Of a DNA stretch of 64,000 bases, positions 33,364-42,217 are shown piece by piece. Position 1 is the first letter of the stretch. The number at the start of each line of letters is the position of its first letter. Below the pieces are notes generated by a model. That model was not told where the DNA came from, made no database searches, and was given only the letters and a program-made list of their open reading frames with translations. This DNA comes from QZLE01 sp033852075 (GTDB taxonomy: Bacteria > Pseudomonadota > Gammaproteobacteria > QZLD01), in NCBI GenBank assembly GCA_033852075.1, contig JAWSVC010000033.1:1-64000 (forward strand), read 5' to 3'. The translations under genes were made by a program, and so were the position numbers.

Positions 33364-34440
33364 CTAATCTCCCTTTGTTAATACAGTATCTATTTTGTCC
33401 ATAATCTCTTCAACTTGAATCAGTTGCATAGCTCTGGGATCGTGTACTCGGGTTTTCCAAGGGATATCTGCGAGTGATTTGCATAGGAACTTTGTAACTG
33501 CATCGCCAAATTTATCAAGCGTGAGCTCTTTTGAAAAGTATGGACCAGATAGTTTTGCCGGTGCAATGGCGTAAAGGCCGATAACTGGGGTTCTCATTGC
33601 TGAGGCGATATGAACTGCAGCAGTATCTGGGCTGATTAAACAGTCAACCTGTTCGAGTAGTGCTGTTAGTTGTTTTAGGTTCAGAGTGCCGGCGCAATTA
33701 GTTATTTTGTCTTGAGTTTGGCAAAGCTTGTAAATGGTTTGTATCTGTTCCAGTTCTTTGGGATCTGCGCCTCCAGTTAGGATGATATGACAGTCGTATT
33801 TGCTAGCTATAGTATCAATTAATTCGGTGTAATTTTCTAAACTCCAGTTGCGTTCATTTTTACTGGTTATTGGGTTGATAGCTATGGAGTATTTATGGTT
33901 TTTGGAGAGAAGAATTTTATTTGCCGTTTCATTATCTGTTGTATTTAGCGGTATATCCCATTCTATATTGTTTGGTGTAGTGCCTGCTTTTTTGGCAAAT
34001 GAGAGGAAACTGTCCAATAGATGTTCGTCTTTGAAATCGATTCTTTCATTGGTAAAAAGCCATTGCAAATCACGAGCGCGCTGTTTGTCAAAGCCGATCT
34101 TTCTAGGTGCTTTTAAGGCAGGATAAATTAGATTAACGCGCATATTGGCTTGTGTAGCCAGAATGATATCAAACTGGTATTTGTTTAGTTGTTTGTAAAG
34201 GCATATGTAATCTTTAATTGAACGAGGTTTATCGATAACGATAAAATTTACTTTTGGAAGGCCTCTTACAAGCTCGTAGGCGGGGTTGCTGATGATCCAG
34301 GTTAGTTGCGCATTAGGCAGAGATTTTTGTATGGATTTAACTGTGGGGATCATTAGACAAACATCGCCAATGGCAGATAGTCTGACGACGCAGATTTTTA
34401 GATCCTGTTCCAGTTCTTTGGTTGTATGATAGTTATCCAT
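33364..34440 (-). CDS. GT9 heptosyltransferase I-like protein
   Basis: A 358-residue GT9 enzyme: ICVVRLSAIGDVCLMIPTVKSIQKSLPNAQLTWII at the N-terminus, LATQANMRVNLIYPALKAPRKIGFD, and the donor site ISPDTAAVHIASAMRTPVIGLYAIA. Overall it is nearest the WaaC/heptosyltransferase I group, which puts the first heptose on Kdo, but I do not assign a symbol because several GT9 paralogues are present. It follows msbA by 41 bases. Confidence 0.82.
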   Translation of the reverse strand: MDNYHTTKELEQDLKICVVRLSAIGDVCLMIPTVKSIQKSLPNAQLTWIISNPAYELVRGLPKVNFIVIDKPRSIKDYICLYKQLNKYQFDIILATQANMRVNLIYPALKAPRKIGFDKQRARDLQWLFTNERIDFKDEHLLDSFLSFAKKAGTTPNNIEWDIPLNTTDNETANKILLSKNHKYSIAINPITSKNERNWSLENYTELIDTIASKYDCHIILTGGADPKELEQIQTIYKLCQTQDKITNCAGTLNLKQLTALLEQVDCLISPDTAAVHIASAMRTPVIGLYAIAPAKLSGPYFSKELTLDKFGDAVTKFLCKSLADIPWKTRVHDPRAMQLIQVEEIMDKIDTVLTKGD

Positions 34441-34481
34441 AACCTTTTTCTATCTCAGAGTTAAATTCAGACATAAATTGC

Positions 34482-36248
34482 CTAAGAGTCAAACTGTGCC
34501 GAATCGAATTGGGAGGTGTGTAATTTGAAATAATATCCCTGCTTTTGTATCAATTCTTTATGGTTGCCTTGCTCAACTATTTTACCTCTGTCCATTACGA
34601 TGATTCTATCTGCATTTTCGATGGTTGAAAGTCTGTGAGCAATAACCAAAGTTGTGCGTCCTTTTTGCAGGTTCTCAAGAGCTGCCTGTACTTTGAACTC
34701 TGATTCAGTATCTAATGCAGAAGTTGCTTCATCGAGTATTAATATTGGAGCATCTTTTAAGATTGCCCTGGCAATTGCTATGCGTTGGCGCTGGCCGCCA
34801 GAGATTTTTGCTCCGTTTTCTCCGATTAGCGTATCAATGCCATTAGGCATTTTTTTGATAAATTCCATTGCATTGGCTGCGGCGGCAGCAGAAACGATAG
34901 CGTCTCTATCTTTTTCCTCTTTGAGTGGACCATAGGCGATATTTGCAGCAACTGTATCGTTGAATAGGACTACATCCTGGCTGACTAAAGCGATATTGTT
35001 GCGCAAAGCTTTAAGGTCAAGGTCGGCGATATTAATTCCGTCAATTAAAATGGAGCCTTGTTCCAGTTCAAAGAACCTGGGGAGTAAGCTTGCGATAGTA
35101 GTTTTGCCACTACCAGACTGGCCAACCAGAGCAACGGTTTCTCCTGTATTAATGGAAAAAGATACGTCGTCTATAGCTTTGTCTTCAGCATTCTTGTAAG
35201 TAAAACTGATATTTCTAAATTCAATATTGCCATCAAGTTTATGATCTATTTGTGTGCCGATTTCTTGCTCTGGTGTTACATCTATAAGATTAAAGATGCT
35301 TTCAGAAGCAGCTAAGCCCCGTTGGAGGTTTTCATTAATTTTAGTAAGGCGTTTGATTGGTGAGAACAATAGTCCCATTGCTGTAAAAAAGGCAGAGAAT
35401 TGTCCTGCAGTGAAATTGCCTTCCGCAATTGCATCTTTTGCAGCTATGAAAACAATTAAGGCAAGGGCAATGGCGGTAATAAACTGTACGAATGAAACGC
35501 TTGCGGTAGATGTCATCTTAACCTTATTTGCATAACGTCTTATCCAATTTGAAACGCTATCAAAACGTTGTTTTTCATAGTTATGCCCGCCAAAAATTTT
35601 GACTACCTTATGGCCAAGAACAGATTCTTCAAGCACATGCGTCATATCTCCCATTGAATCTTGTAAGTCAATATTTAATCGGCGCATTCTTTTGCTTACT
35701 GTTCTGACTGCAAATGCAATTACCGGGAATGATATAAATGAAATAAGCGTTAGCTGCCAGTTGTAATACAACATTAACGCAATTAGAAATGCGATAGTGA
35801 AAGTATCGCGAACTATTGTTACAAAGGTTTCTGTAGCGGCTGCAGTTACTTGGCTGACATCGAAAATTATCTTGGAAATAAGGTTGCCACTGCTATTGTC
35901 ATTATAAAATTGCATTGGTAAGTGCAGTAAACGCTCAAACATCATTTGGCGCAGATCCATAACAATCTTATTTGCAACCCAGTTTATAGAAATTACACCA
36001 CAGAAATTCATAAGACCGCGTACTACAGAGATTAGAACCAATGCGGCAGGTATCGCATACATATAAAATTGGTCTTTGGCGACAAAAATCTTGTCGATCA
36101 TTTTCTCAAGCACAGCAGCAAATGCGGCTTCGGCAGATGAAAGCACTAAGAGGCTGATTACAGAAATAATCATTATTTTCCAATAGGGAGCTACATGTTT
36201 TAGCAGTCTTAAGTAAAGCTGTTTGCTGTTTTGAGGTTTATTGTTCAC
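34482..36248 (-). CDS. msbA: Lipid A export ATP-binding/permease protein MsbA
   Basis: MsbA flips lipid A-core across the inner membrane. The 588-residue half-transporter has six membrane helices in the first about 320 residues with the NYEKQRFD coupling region, then an ABC domain: Walker A GQSGSGKTTIA near 380, Q-loop LVSQDVVLFNDTV, signature ISGGQRQRIAIARA, Walker B ILILDEATSALD and the H-loop VIAHRLSTIENAD. It lies between the acyltransferase and core glycosyltransferase genes, which fits its role as exporter of their product. Confidence 0.95.
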   Translation of the reverse strand: MNNKPQNSKQLYLRLLKHVAPYWKIMIISVISLLVLSSAEAAFAAVLEKMIDKIFVAKDQFYMYAIPAALVLISVVRGLMNFCGVISINWVANKIVMDLRQMMFERLLHLPMQFYNDNSSGNLISKIIFDVSQVTAAATETFVTIVRDTFTIAFLIALMLYYNWQLTLISFISFPVIAFAVRTVSKRMRRLNIDLQDSMGDMTHVLEESVLGHKVVKIFGGHNYEKQRFDSVSNWIRRYANKVKMTSTASVSFVQFITAIALALIVFIAAKDAIAEGNFTAGQFSAFFTAMGLLFSPIKRLTKINENLQRGLAASESIFNLIDVTPEQEIGTQIDHKLDGNIEFRNISFTYKNAEDKAIDDVSFSINTGETVALVGQSGSGKTTIASLLPRFFELEQGSILIDGINIADLDLKALRNNIALVSQDVVLFNDTVAANIAYGPLKEEKDRDAIVSAAAAANAMEFIKKMPNGIDTLIGENGAKISGGQRQRIAIARAILKDAPILILDEATSALDTESEFKVQAALENLQKGRTTLVIAHRLSTIENADRIIVMDRGKIVEQGNHKELIQKQGYYFKLHTSQFDSAQFDS

Positions 36249-36292
36249 TTATTTCTCTTAAAAAGTACTCTCAAAAAGGTGATTCAGATAGT

Positions 36293-37192
36293 TTAGTAGA
36301 AACTGGGTTCATCATCAGGACGGTCTTTATATCGACGATGTGACCATAAATATTGTTCAGGGGCTAATTTTACATGATCTTCGATAAGTTTGTTTATTCT
36401 ATCCGTATCTTTTTGAATATCATCAGTGGGAAAGTTTTCTAGTGGAGGCAAAATTGTGAGTTCATAATGGCCGCCAATTCGGGTAGAGAAAAATGGTATT
36501 ACTTTGGCTTCGCTTATACGAGCAAAACGGGATGTGGCGGTATTAGTTGCGGCCGGAACCTTGAAAAATGGGGAAAAAACGCTGTTTTTGAGGCCGAAGT
36601 TCTGGTCTGGAGCGTACCAAACTGTGTTGCCATTCTTAAGCGATTTGAGCATGGTTTTAACATCATCTCTTTTGATCGCTAGATTAAAGCGTTTTTCACG
36701 GCTATTGCTCATAACTTTTTCTAAAGCTGGGTTTTCATGGGGGCGATACATTACGAAAAATGGAGCAAACATTGATAAAAGCCTGCCGGAAATTTCCAAG
36801 TGAGTGAAGTGCGCGCTGAGTAGAATAACACCTTGGTTATTTTTCTGTGCCTGTAGTAGATGCTCTAATCCGTTTATTTTGGCTAGGTTTTTAAGTTTTT
36901 TATTTGAACCCCACCAGCAGTTTGGGATTTCTATAAGACTGATACCCAGTGATATAAAATGACGTTTGACGATCTCTTTGCGTTCTGAGTCAGTTAGTCT
37001 TTTAAATGCAAGGTTAATATTTACTTCGGCGATATGGCGGCGTCGTTTAGAAAAAAAGAAAAGGAGCAGGCCTAGATATTTGCCTATCGATATTTGCAAG
37101 GCAAAAGGCAGTTTGGTGATTAGCCACCCAATAAATAACACCAATTTGGTTAGTAGTGCTTTTGAAAGCGATATAGAACGTTGATGAGTCAT
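36293..37192 (-). CDS. lpxL: Late lipid A acyltransferase (LpxL/HtrB family)
   Basis: Adds a secondary acyl chain to Kdo-lipid IVA at the inner membrane. The 299-residue protein has an N-terminal membrane segment, the catalytic HX4E motif as HFTHLE near residue 129, the MYRPHENPALEKVM block, DQNFGLKNSVFSPFF (the conserved D-x-G-x3-G-x-F/F-F region) and the C-terminal WSHRRYKDRP. It is the first gene of the LPS run. LpxL versus LpxM specificity cannot be read from sequence alone. Confidence 0.88.
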   Translation of the reverse strand: MTHQRSISLSKALLTKLVLFIGWLITKLPFALQISIGKYLGLLLFFFSKRRRHIAEVNINLAFKRLTDSERKEIVKRHFISLGISLIEIPNCWWGSNKKLKNLAKINGLEHLLQAQKNNQGVILLSAHFTHLEISGRLLSMFAPFFVMYRPHENPALEKVMSNSREKRFNLAIKRDDVKTMLKSLKNGNTVWYAPDQNFGLKNSVFSPFFKVPAATNTATSRFARISEAKVIPFFSTRIGGHYELTILPPLENFPTDDIQKDTDRINKLIEDHVKLAPEQYLWSHRRYKDRPDDEPSFY

Positions 37193-37460
37193 AGGATGAG
37201 CATTATAAATGACTTATGATGGGAAAGAAATTGAAAAAACTAACGGAAACTTATTAGTTTTTTTTGAGCAAATTGCGGGTTTGTGCAAACAAAGTCACGC
37301 TTTTTTAAATATTTTTTTTCATAAGTGGAAAAGAGGGGGGTTATGTACCATAGTTAATTAATAAGGGGCGAGCAGTTTTGAGATAATTTATTAAAATGAA
37401 AAGACTCGATTCTCGGCCTGATGTATTACATAAGATGTTGAAAAATGGAGATAGAATTTC

Positions 37461-37826
37461 ATGGCACTACCTGTTCTAGTTGTCGATGATTCAGGAATGT
37501 CGCGCAAGCTAACTATTAGGGCTTTGCCTAAGGATTGGGACATAGAAATTTCACAGGCGGCGGATGGTTTTGAAGCTTTAGAAGCATACCATCAAGGTAA
37601 AGCTCATATAATGTTTTTAGATCTTACAATGCCTGGAATGGATGGGTTCGAGGTTTTGGAAACGCTGCAAAAAGAAGGTCTGGATTGCTTTGTCATTGTT
37701 GTTTCTGCTGATGTACAGCCAGAAGCAGAGGTCAGAGCAAAAGAGCTTGGGGCCATGGCTTTTATTAGAAAACCTATAAATACAGAAATAGTAACCAAGA
37801 TTTTGATGGAGTTCGGGATAATATGA
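37461..37826 (+). CDS. CheY-like single-domain response regulator
   Basis: A 121-residue receiver with no output domain: acidic pair VVDDSG near residues 8-10, phosphoacceptor Asp in MFLDLTMPGMDG near 53, Ser/Thr in VVSADV and Lys in FIRKPIN near 108. Its last 4 bases overlap the next gene (ATGA), a CheC-like phosphatase, which is the expected partner for such a protein. The cognate kinase is not in the window. Confidence 0.92.
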   Translation: MALPVLVVDDSGMSRKLTIRALPKDWDIEISQAADGFEALEAYHQGKAHIMFLDLTMPGMDGFEVLETLQKEGLDCFVIVVSADVQPEAEVRAKELGAMAFIRKPINTEIVTKILMEFGII

Positions 37827-38437
37827 GCATTCAGCCATATACTGAAGACCAACGAGATGCTCTGCAAGAGATTACAAATATTGCAATGGGACAGGCTGGA
37901 TCTTCGCTGGCCCAGTTGTTAGATGTTTTTGTAATACTTTCTGTGCCAAGAGTTAGGATTGTTGGAGTTGAAGATGTGCCATCAGCTGTAAGTGAAATGG
38001 TTGATGATCCTGAGGAAATTACGGCAGTAAGACAGGCGTTTTATAATAAATTGCGTGGAGAAACTATGGTTGTTTTTGGGCGCAAAGGCTGTAGTGACTT
38101 AGCGGATTTAATGGGGCATGAAGAAGTTCAGAGTAGCGAAGATGAAGAAGAACTGTTGCTTGATGTAACTAATATCCTTGTTGGGGCGGTATTGAATGGA
38201 CTTGGAGAACAGATAGAAGTTGAATTTGGTTTTTCGCCCCCGGCTATTATGGCTACTAATACTCCAATTGAAAAAGTGTTGATAAGCGATGAATTGGGAT
38301 GGAGTCATGCATTATTGATTGAGGTTAACTTTAGTCTCGAGGAAAGAGGGTTTAAGTGCTATTTGATTATGCTTATGCCGGAAGAATCAATTGATATGAT
38401 GCGCCAAGCACTTGACCATATATTGGAATCGTTTTAA
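37823..38437 (+). CDS. CheC-like CheY-P phosphatase
   Basis: A 204-residue CheC-family protein. It has both pseudo-symmetric phosphatase helices: ALQEITNIAMGQAGSSLA (Glu/Asn pair near 16-19) with a downstream Pro in ILSVPRVRI, and ELLLDVTNILVGAVLNGLGEQ near 110-130. CheC proteins dephosphorylate CheY-P. It overlaps the response regulator before it and the GGDEF gene after it, so the three form one translationally coupled unit. Confidence 0.85.
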   Translation: MSIQPYTEDQRDALQEITNIAMGQAGSSLAQLLDVFVILSVPRVRIVGVEDVPSAVSEMVDDPEEITAVRQAFYNKLRGETMVVFGRKGCSDLADLMGHEEVQSSEDEEELLLDVTNILVGAVLNGLGEQIEVEFGFSPPAIMATNTPIEKVLISDELGWSHALLIEVNFSLEERGFKCYLIMLMPEESIDMMRQALDHILESF

Positions 38438-39417
38438 TGGCAGATAGTTTAGATCCATTATCATTTCTAAGATTTATTGTTGACCGTGTTAATGTTGGAA
38501 TTATTGTGGTTAATAAGGAGATGGAAGTTCTTCTTTGGAATCATTTTATGGCCGTTAATAGCGGTAAAGAAGCTCATGACGTTTTGGGTAATGACTTATT
38601 TGAAAGTTTTCCTGATTTACCGGAAAAATGGTTGAAAAAGAAAATAAATAGCGTATTTATTCTGAAAAATTTTGCGTTTACCGGTTGGGAACAACGCCCA
38701 TACCTGTTCCAATTCCGTCATAATCGTCCGGTAACCGGAAGTACGGATTTTATGATGCAAAATTGCACCTTTCTGCCAATTATGGGGGATGATAATCAAG
38801 TTCAGGCAGTATGCATAACCGTTTTTGATGTTACTGATATCAGTATCTATCAAAACCAGTTGAAACATGCGATGACCAAGCTTGAGGATATGAGTATTCG
38901 TGATGGGCTTACTGAGATTTATAATAGGCGCTATATAGAATCACAATTGGCTGCAGAATATGATCGTTGTAATCGCTATGGTGGAACTTTATCTGTAATC
39001 CTTTTTGATTTAGACCATTTTAAAAATGTGAACGATACTTATGGGCATCTGGCTGGTGATGAAGTGTTGCGTTCAGTAAGTAAAAAGTTAGTTGAAGTGT
39101 TAAGGACTTCAGATATTCCTGGTCGATATGGCGGGGAAGAATTTACCGTGATTTTACCAAATACTGCAATTGATGGTGCTTTGAATACAGCAGAAAGAAT
39201 TAGGTCTAATATTGAAAAACTTGAGGTTGTTTATGACGGGCAACACATACCAGTTACAGTTAGTATCGGTGTGACCCAGATTAGAGATAACACTCCTACC
39301 CATGAAGCGATGTTGCAAGAAGCGGATCTGGCTCTTTATCAGTGCAAAGAAGGTGGGCGTAATCAGGCGCGCCGATTTAATATTGAAGATTATCCAGATT
39401 TATATTCAGAAGAATAG
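38437..39417 (+). CDS. PAS-GGDEF diguanylate cyclase
   Basis: Makes cyclic di-GMP from GTP. The 326-residue soluble protein has a PAS domain (about 5-140; VNVGIIVVNKEMEVLLWN) and a GGDEF domain with RDGLTEIYNRRYIE, FDLDHFKNVNDTYGHLAGDEVLR, the active site GGEEF and an intact I-site RxxD (RTSD) exactly five residues before it, so product inhibition is expected. Its ATG overlaps the stop of the CheC-like gene (TAATG). With a CheY-like protein and a CheC-like phosphatase in one operon, c-di-GMP synthesis is probably tied to a phosphorelay. Confidence 0.92.
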   Translation: MADSLDPLSFLRFIVDRVNVGIIVVNKEMEVLLWNHFMAVNSGKEAHDVLGNDLFESFPDLPEKWLKKKINSVFILKNFAFTGWEQRPYLFQFRHNRPVTGSTDFMMQNCTFLPIMGDDNQVQAVCITVFDVTDISIYQNQLKHAMTKLEDMSIRDGLTEIYNRRYIESQLAAEYDRCNRYGGTLSVILFDLDHFKNVNDTYGHLAGDEVLRSVSKKLVEVLRTSDIPGRYGGEEFTVILPNTAIDGALNTAERIRSNIEKLEVVYDGQHIPVTVSIGVTQIRDNTPTHEAMLQEADLALYQCKEGGRNQARRFNIEDYPDLYSEE

Positions 39418-39611
39418 TTCTCAAAAGGTCTAGATTAAGCGCCATCTTATTTTTTTAGCATATAAATTACTAAATTTAATATTCTACTGTTCGGTATATT
39501 AATAAATACCGTTTATCCTGAAAAAATAGCGAAATGCGACGGAAGTTGGTGTTTTCATTATCAAAAATAGTATAATGGCAAGTTAGGATAGGTGTAATGT
39601 AAATATATGCG

Positions 39612-40511
39612 ATGAATATTCAGCAACTATTAGGGCCCGCACAACAATTAGAATCGGGTCGTTCAAGAAGTTTAGCGCGGGGAGAGCAGACTCGTAGCGT
39701 TGCTATGGCTGATATTCAGGAAAATGATTCTGAAAATAAAGTCCTGCTTAAGGGTGTTGATGGTGAGGAAGGTGCAGAAAATAACAAACTGCAACGTCAG
39801 CAACAACGTCTAAATCAAGAAAGTCATCAATACAAAGATCTTACCGATTCCGAGAAAAAAATGGTTAACGAGCTTCGGGTTCGTGATCGTGAAGTTCGAA
39901 CACATGAGCGGGCTCATAAGGCTCTGGCAGGTAATTTAGCTGGTCCAGTTCAATATTCCTATCAAACAGGTCCGGATGGTAAAAAGTATGCCATTGGCGG
40001 CGAAATAGACATTGATACATCAAGCGTTCCAGGTAATCCAGAAGCAACAGCTCAAAAGGCGGAGCAGATTATAAGGGCGGCATATGCGGCTGCAGAACCA
40101 TCTCCTCAGGATCGAAGAGTTGCTGCTCAAGCGCAACAGATGTTAGTGCAGGCGCGCCAGGATTTGCATAGTCAGGAAGTAAGAGAACGTAATAACGAAC
40201 AAGAAGTGCGAGCGGAAAGGGTTAAAGAAGTTCGTGAAAAAGCAGAGGAAGCTGCTGCTGATGTTGTGGAAACCGAAGAGCAATATAATTTCTTCGAAAA
40301 TGCAAATATTATTGAAAATGGTGGTGCTGAAGTTATCAATTTGATTCAGGCTGGGAATGAATCAAGAAAAGCAGATCTGCCTGATGTGTTTGCAGATTCA
40401 GTATTGGCTTTTGATGGCTCAGCGGTAATAGAGCAATTTCTTGCTACTCAAGAAATGATAAGTACTGATGGATTTATGTCTATTGGCGGAAGGATGGATC
40501 TATACGCTTAG
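39612..40511 (+). CDS. SprA-family putative metalloprotease
   Basis: A 299-residue cytoplasmic protein, very rich in Gln, Glu and Arg. The core block VRDREVRTHERAHKALAGNLAGPVQYSY contains HERAH, an HExxH zinc motif, followed by GPDGKKYAIGGEIDIDTSSVPGNPEATAQKAEQI and AAEPSPQDRRVAAQA. This combination is the SprA-related family (putative metalloprotease). No signal peptide. Function is unknown; no experiment known to me fixes it. Alone in its transcription unit. Confidence 0.75.
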   Translation: MNIQQLLGPAQQLESGRSRSLARGEQTRSVAMADIQENDSENKVLLKGVDGEEGAENNKLQRQQQRLNQESHQYKDLTDSEKKMVNELRVRDREVRTHERAHKALAGNLAGPVQYSYQTGPDGKKYAIGGEIDIDTSSVPGNPEATAQKAEQIIRAAYAAAEPSPQDRRVAAQAQQMLVQARQDLHSQEVRERNNEQEVRAERVKEVREKAEEAAADVVETEEQYNFFENANIIENGGAEVINLIQAGNESRKADLPDVFADSVLAFDGSAVIEQFLATQEMISTDGFMSIGGRMDLYA

Positions 40512-40560
40512 TTCGTCTATACTAGGACTAGTTTTACCCCGATTATAAAAAAGAATTACT

Positions 40561-40959
40561 ATGTCATTTGAACAAGCATTCCCTGTAGGGTTTATAATAA
40601 GTTTTACTATATTTTCAATATTTCGTTATTTTCAGGCCTTATGTTTAAGGGATTTTCAAGGGCTTTCCGGTGGAACCAAAACCATGCTTGATGTCGTATC
40701 GGTATTTGGAATGACTTTCGAGTATGCGATTTTAGTGTTTTATGGCTATATCATCTCTCCAATGTGGTATTACGCCATAGCCCTATTTGTAATCTCATTT
40801 ACAATTAAAAATCTGCTTTTTAAGATAGCCACTATAGATAAGACTAATAAGACGATAACAGTTGTGGCAATGTTGGGGTTTTTAGGGATTCCGCTTTCGT
40901 TACTGGGAGTTCTTTATTTCTTTTATCAGATATACGAGGGCATGGGCTTCACTCTATAA
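40561..40959 (+). CDS. Small integral membrane protein, unknown
   Basis: A 132-residue protein with four hydrophobic segments (about 5-25, 45-70, 72-92 and 100-125) and a cytoplasmic loop CLRDFQGLSGGTKTMLD. I recognise no family. It lies 49 bases after the SprA-like gene in the same direction and may be co-transcribed. Confidence 0.6.
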   Translation: MSFEQAFPVGFIISFTIFSIFRYFQALCLRDFQGLSGGTKTMLDVVSVFGMTFEYAILVFYGYIISPMWYYAIALFVISFTIKNLLFKIATIDKTNKTITVVAMLGFLGIPLSLLGVLYFFYQIYEGMGFTL

Positions 40960-41144
40960 ATTTGGGGTTTGTTTTTCCAATATCTTTGTTGCAATTAGCT
41001 AAAAAATGAGTCACATACTTGGTGTATGCTCAACATGTTTTTATCGAATTGCGCCTCGATCTTGAAAAAAACGCTACCAAATTTTATTGTGGTTTATGTC
41101 GTTATCATTTTATAAATTTTAAGGTTTGCTAGTATAATCCGTGC

Positions 41145-42134
41145 ATGCCCAATCTAATGAATAAACCAATCCATGTTGTTGCAGCTGTAATCAGAAATGG
41201 TTATGGCCAAATTCTATTGGCGCAACGCTCACCAAACTGCCCTCATCTCCCAGGATATTGGGAGTTCCCCGGAGGCAAGGTTGAAGAAGGGGAAACTCCT
41301 AAGCAGGCCTTGGTGCGTGAGCTTCAAGAAGAGATAGGTATTACCGCAACTAAAGTTACCCCGCTAATTCAGGTGCCGTACTCATATCCGGAAAAACAGG
41401 TTTTTTTGGATGTGTGGGAGGTTGATCAATACATGGGGGAGATAAAATCGCTTGAAGGTCAGGATTTAGTGTTTGTTGAGCTGGAGGAGTTTGAAAAATA
41501 TCAGTTACCGCCAGCCGATATTCCGGTTGTATCTGCATTAAGGTTGCCGCAAACATATCTTATAACACCGGAACTTGCTGACTTAACTGTTGAACAATTC
41601 AAGTTGTCGTTAGAAAAAACATTGCAGTCAGGTATCACGATGGTCCAATTGCGCTCTAAGGTATTGAGTAAAGATGAGTTGGTGCCATATGCTTTGCAAG
41701 CCAAAGGGATATGTGGCAAATATAATGCGAAGGTTCTTATCAATGAATATGTTGAAATATATCAGCAATGTGGTTTGGATGGAGTGCATTTTACAAGCAG
41801 CCAAATTGCGGCAGGAATTGAGCCTATCAAAAGAGAGAGAAAAGGTGATTTAATGGCAGCGTCATGTCATTCATCTGATGATCTTTTACTTATTGAAGAA
41901 AGTGATGTTGATTTCGTTTTATTAAGTCCGGTTAAACATACCAAAACTCATCCTGGCGCTGTTCCGGTTGGATGGGATGTGTTTTCTAATCTAGTAAAAC
42001 AGGTGTCGGTTCCTGTATATGCTTTGGGAGGCCTTGGACATTCAGATTTATATATGGCAGTAGGACATGGAGCACAGGGGGTAGCTGCTATCCGAGGGTT
42101 ATGGATTGACGATTGTTCAAAAGGAAAAGAATGA
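41145..42134 (+). CDS. mutT: Nudix (MutT)-thiamine phosphate synthase-like fusion
   Basis: The N-terminal about 130 residues are a MutT Nudix domain with a perfect box (GKVEEGETPKQALVRELQEE, then IGI) that would hydrolyse 8-oxo-dGTP. Residues about 140-329 are a ThiE-like TIM barrel (TLQSGITMVQLRSKVLS, ASCHSSDDL, DFVLLSPVKHTKTHPGA, YALGGLGHSDLYMAVGHGAQGVAAI). The fusion is common in gammaproteobacteria. A TATAAT at 41133-41138 ends only 6 bases before the first ATG, so the second ATG at 41157 (MNKPIHVV) may be the true start. Confidence 0.9.
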   Translation: MPNLMNKPIHVVAAVIRNGYGQILLAQRSPNCPHLPGYWEFPGGKVEEGETPKQALVRELQEEIGITATKVTPLIQVPYSYPEKQVFLDVWEVDQYMGEIKSLEGQDLVFVELEEFEKYQLPPADIPVVSALRLPQTYLITPELADLTVEQFKLSLEKTLQSGITMVQLRSKVLSKDELVPYALQAKGICGKYNAKVLINEYVEIYQQCGLDGVHFTSSQIAAGIEPIKRERKGDLMAASCHSSDDLLLIEESDVDFVLLSPVKHTKTHPGAVPVGWDVFSNLVKQVSVPVYALGGLGHSDLYMAVGHGAQGVAAIRGLWIDDCSKGKE

Positions 42135-42217
42135 AATTTTCAATAGTTGACATGTAAGTGGAGCTTACATAGTATGCACCTTCACTATTATTAAAGCATG
42201 AATATACGGAAAATCAG

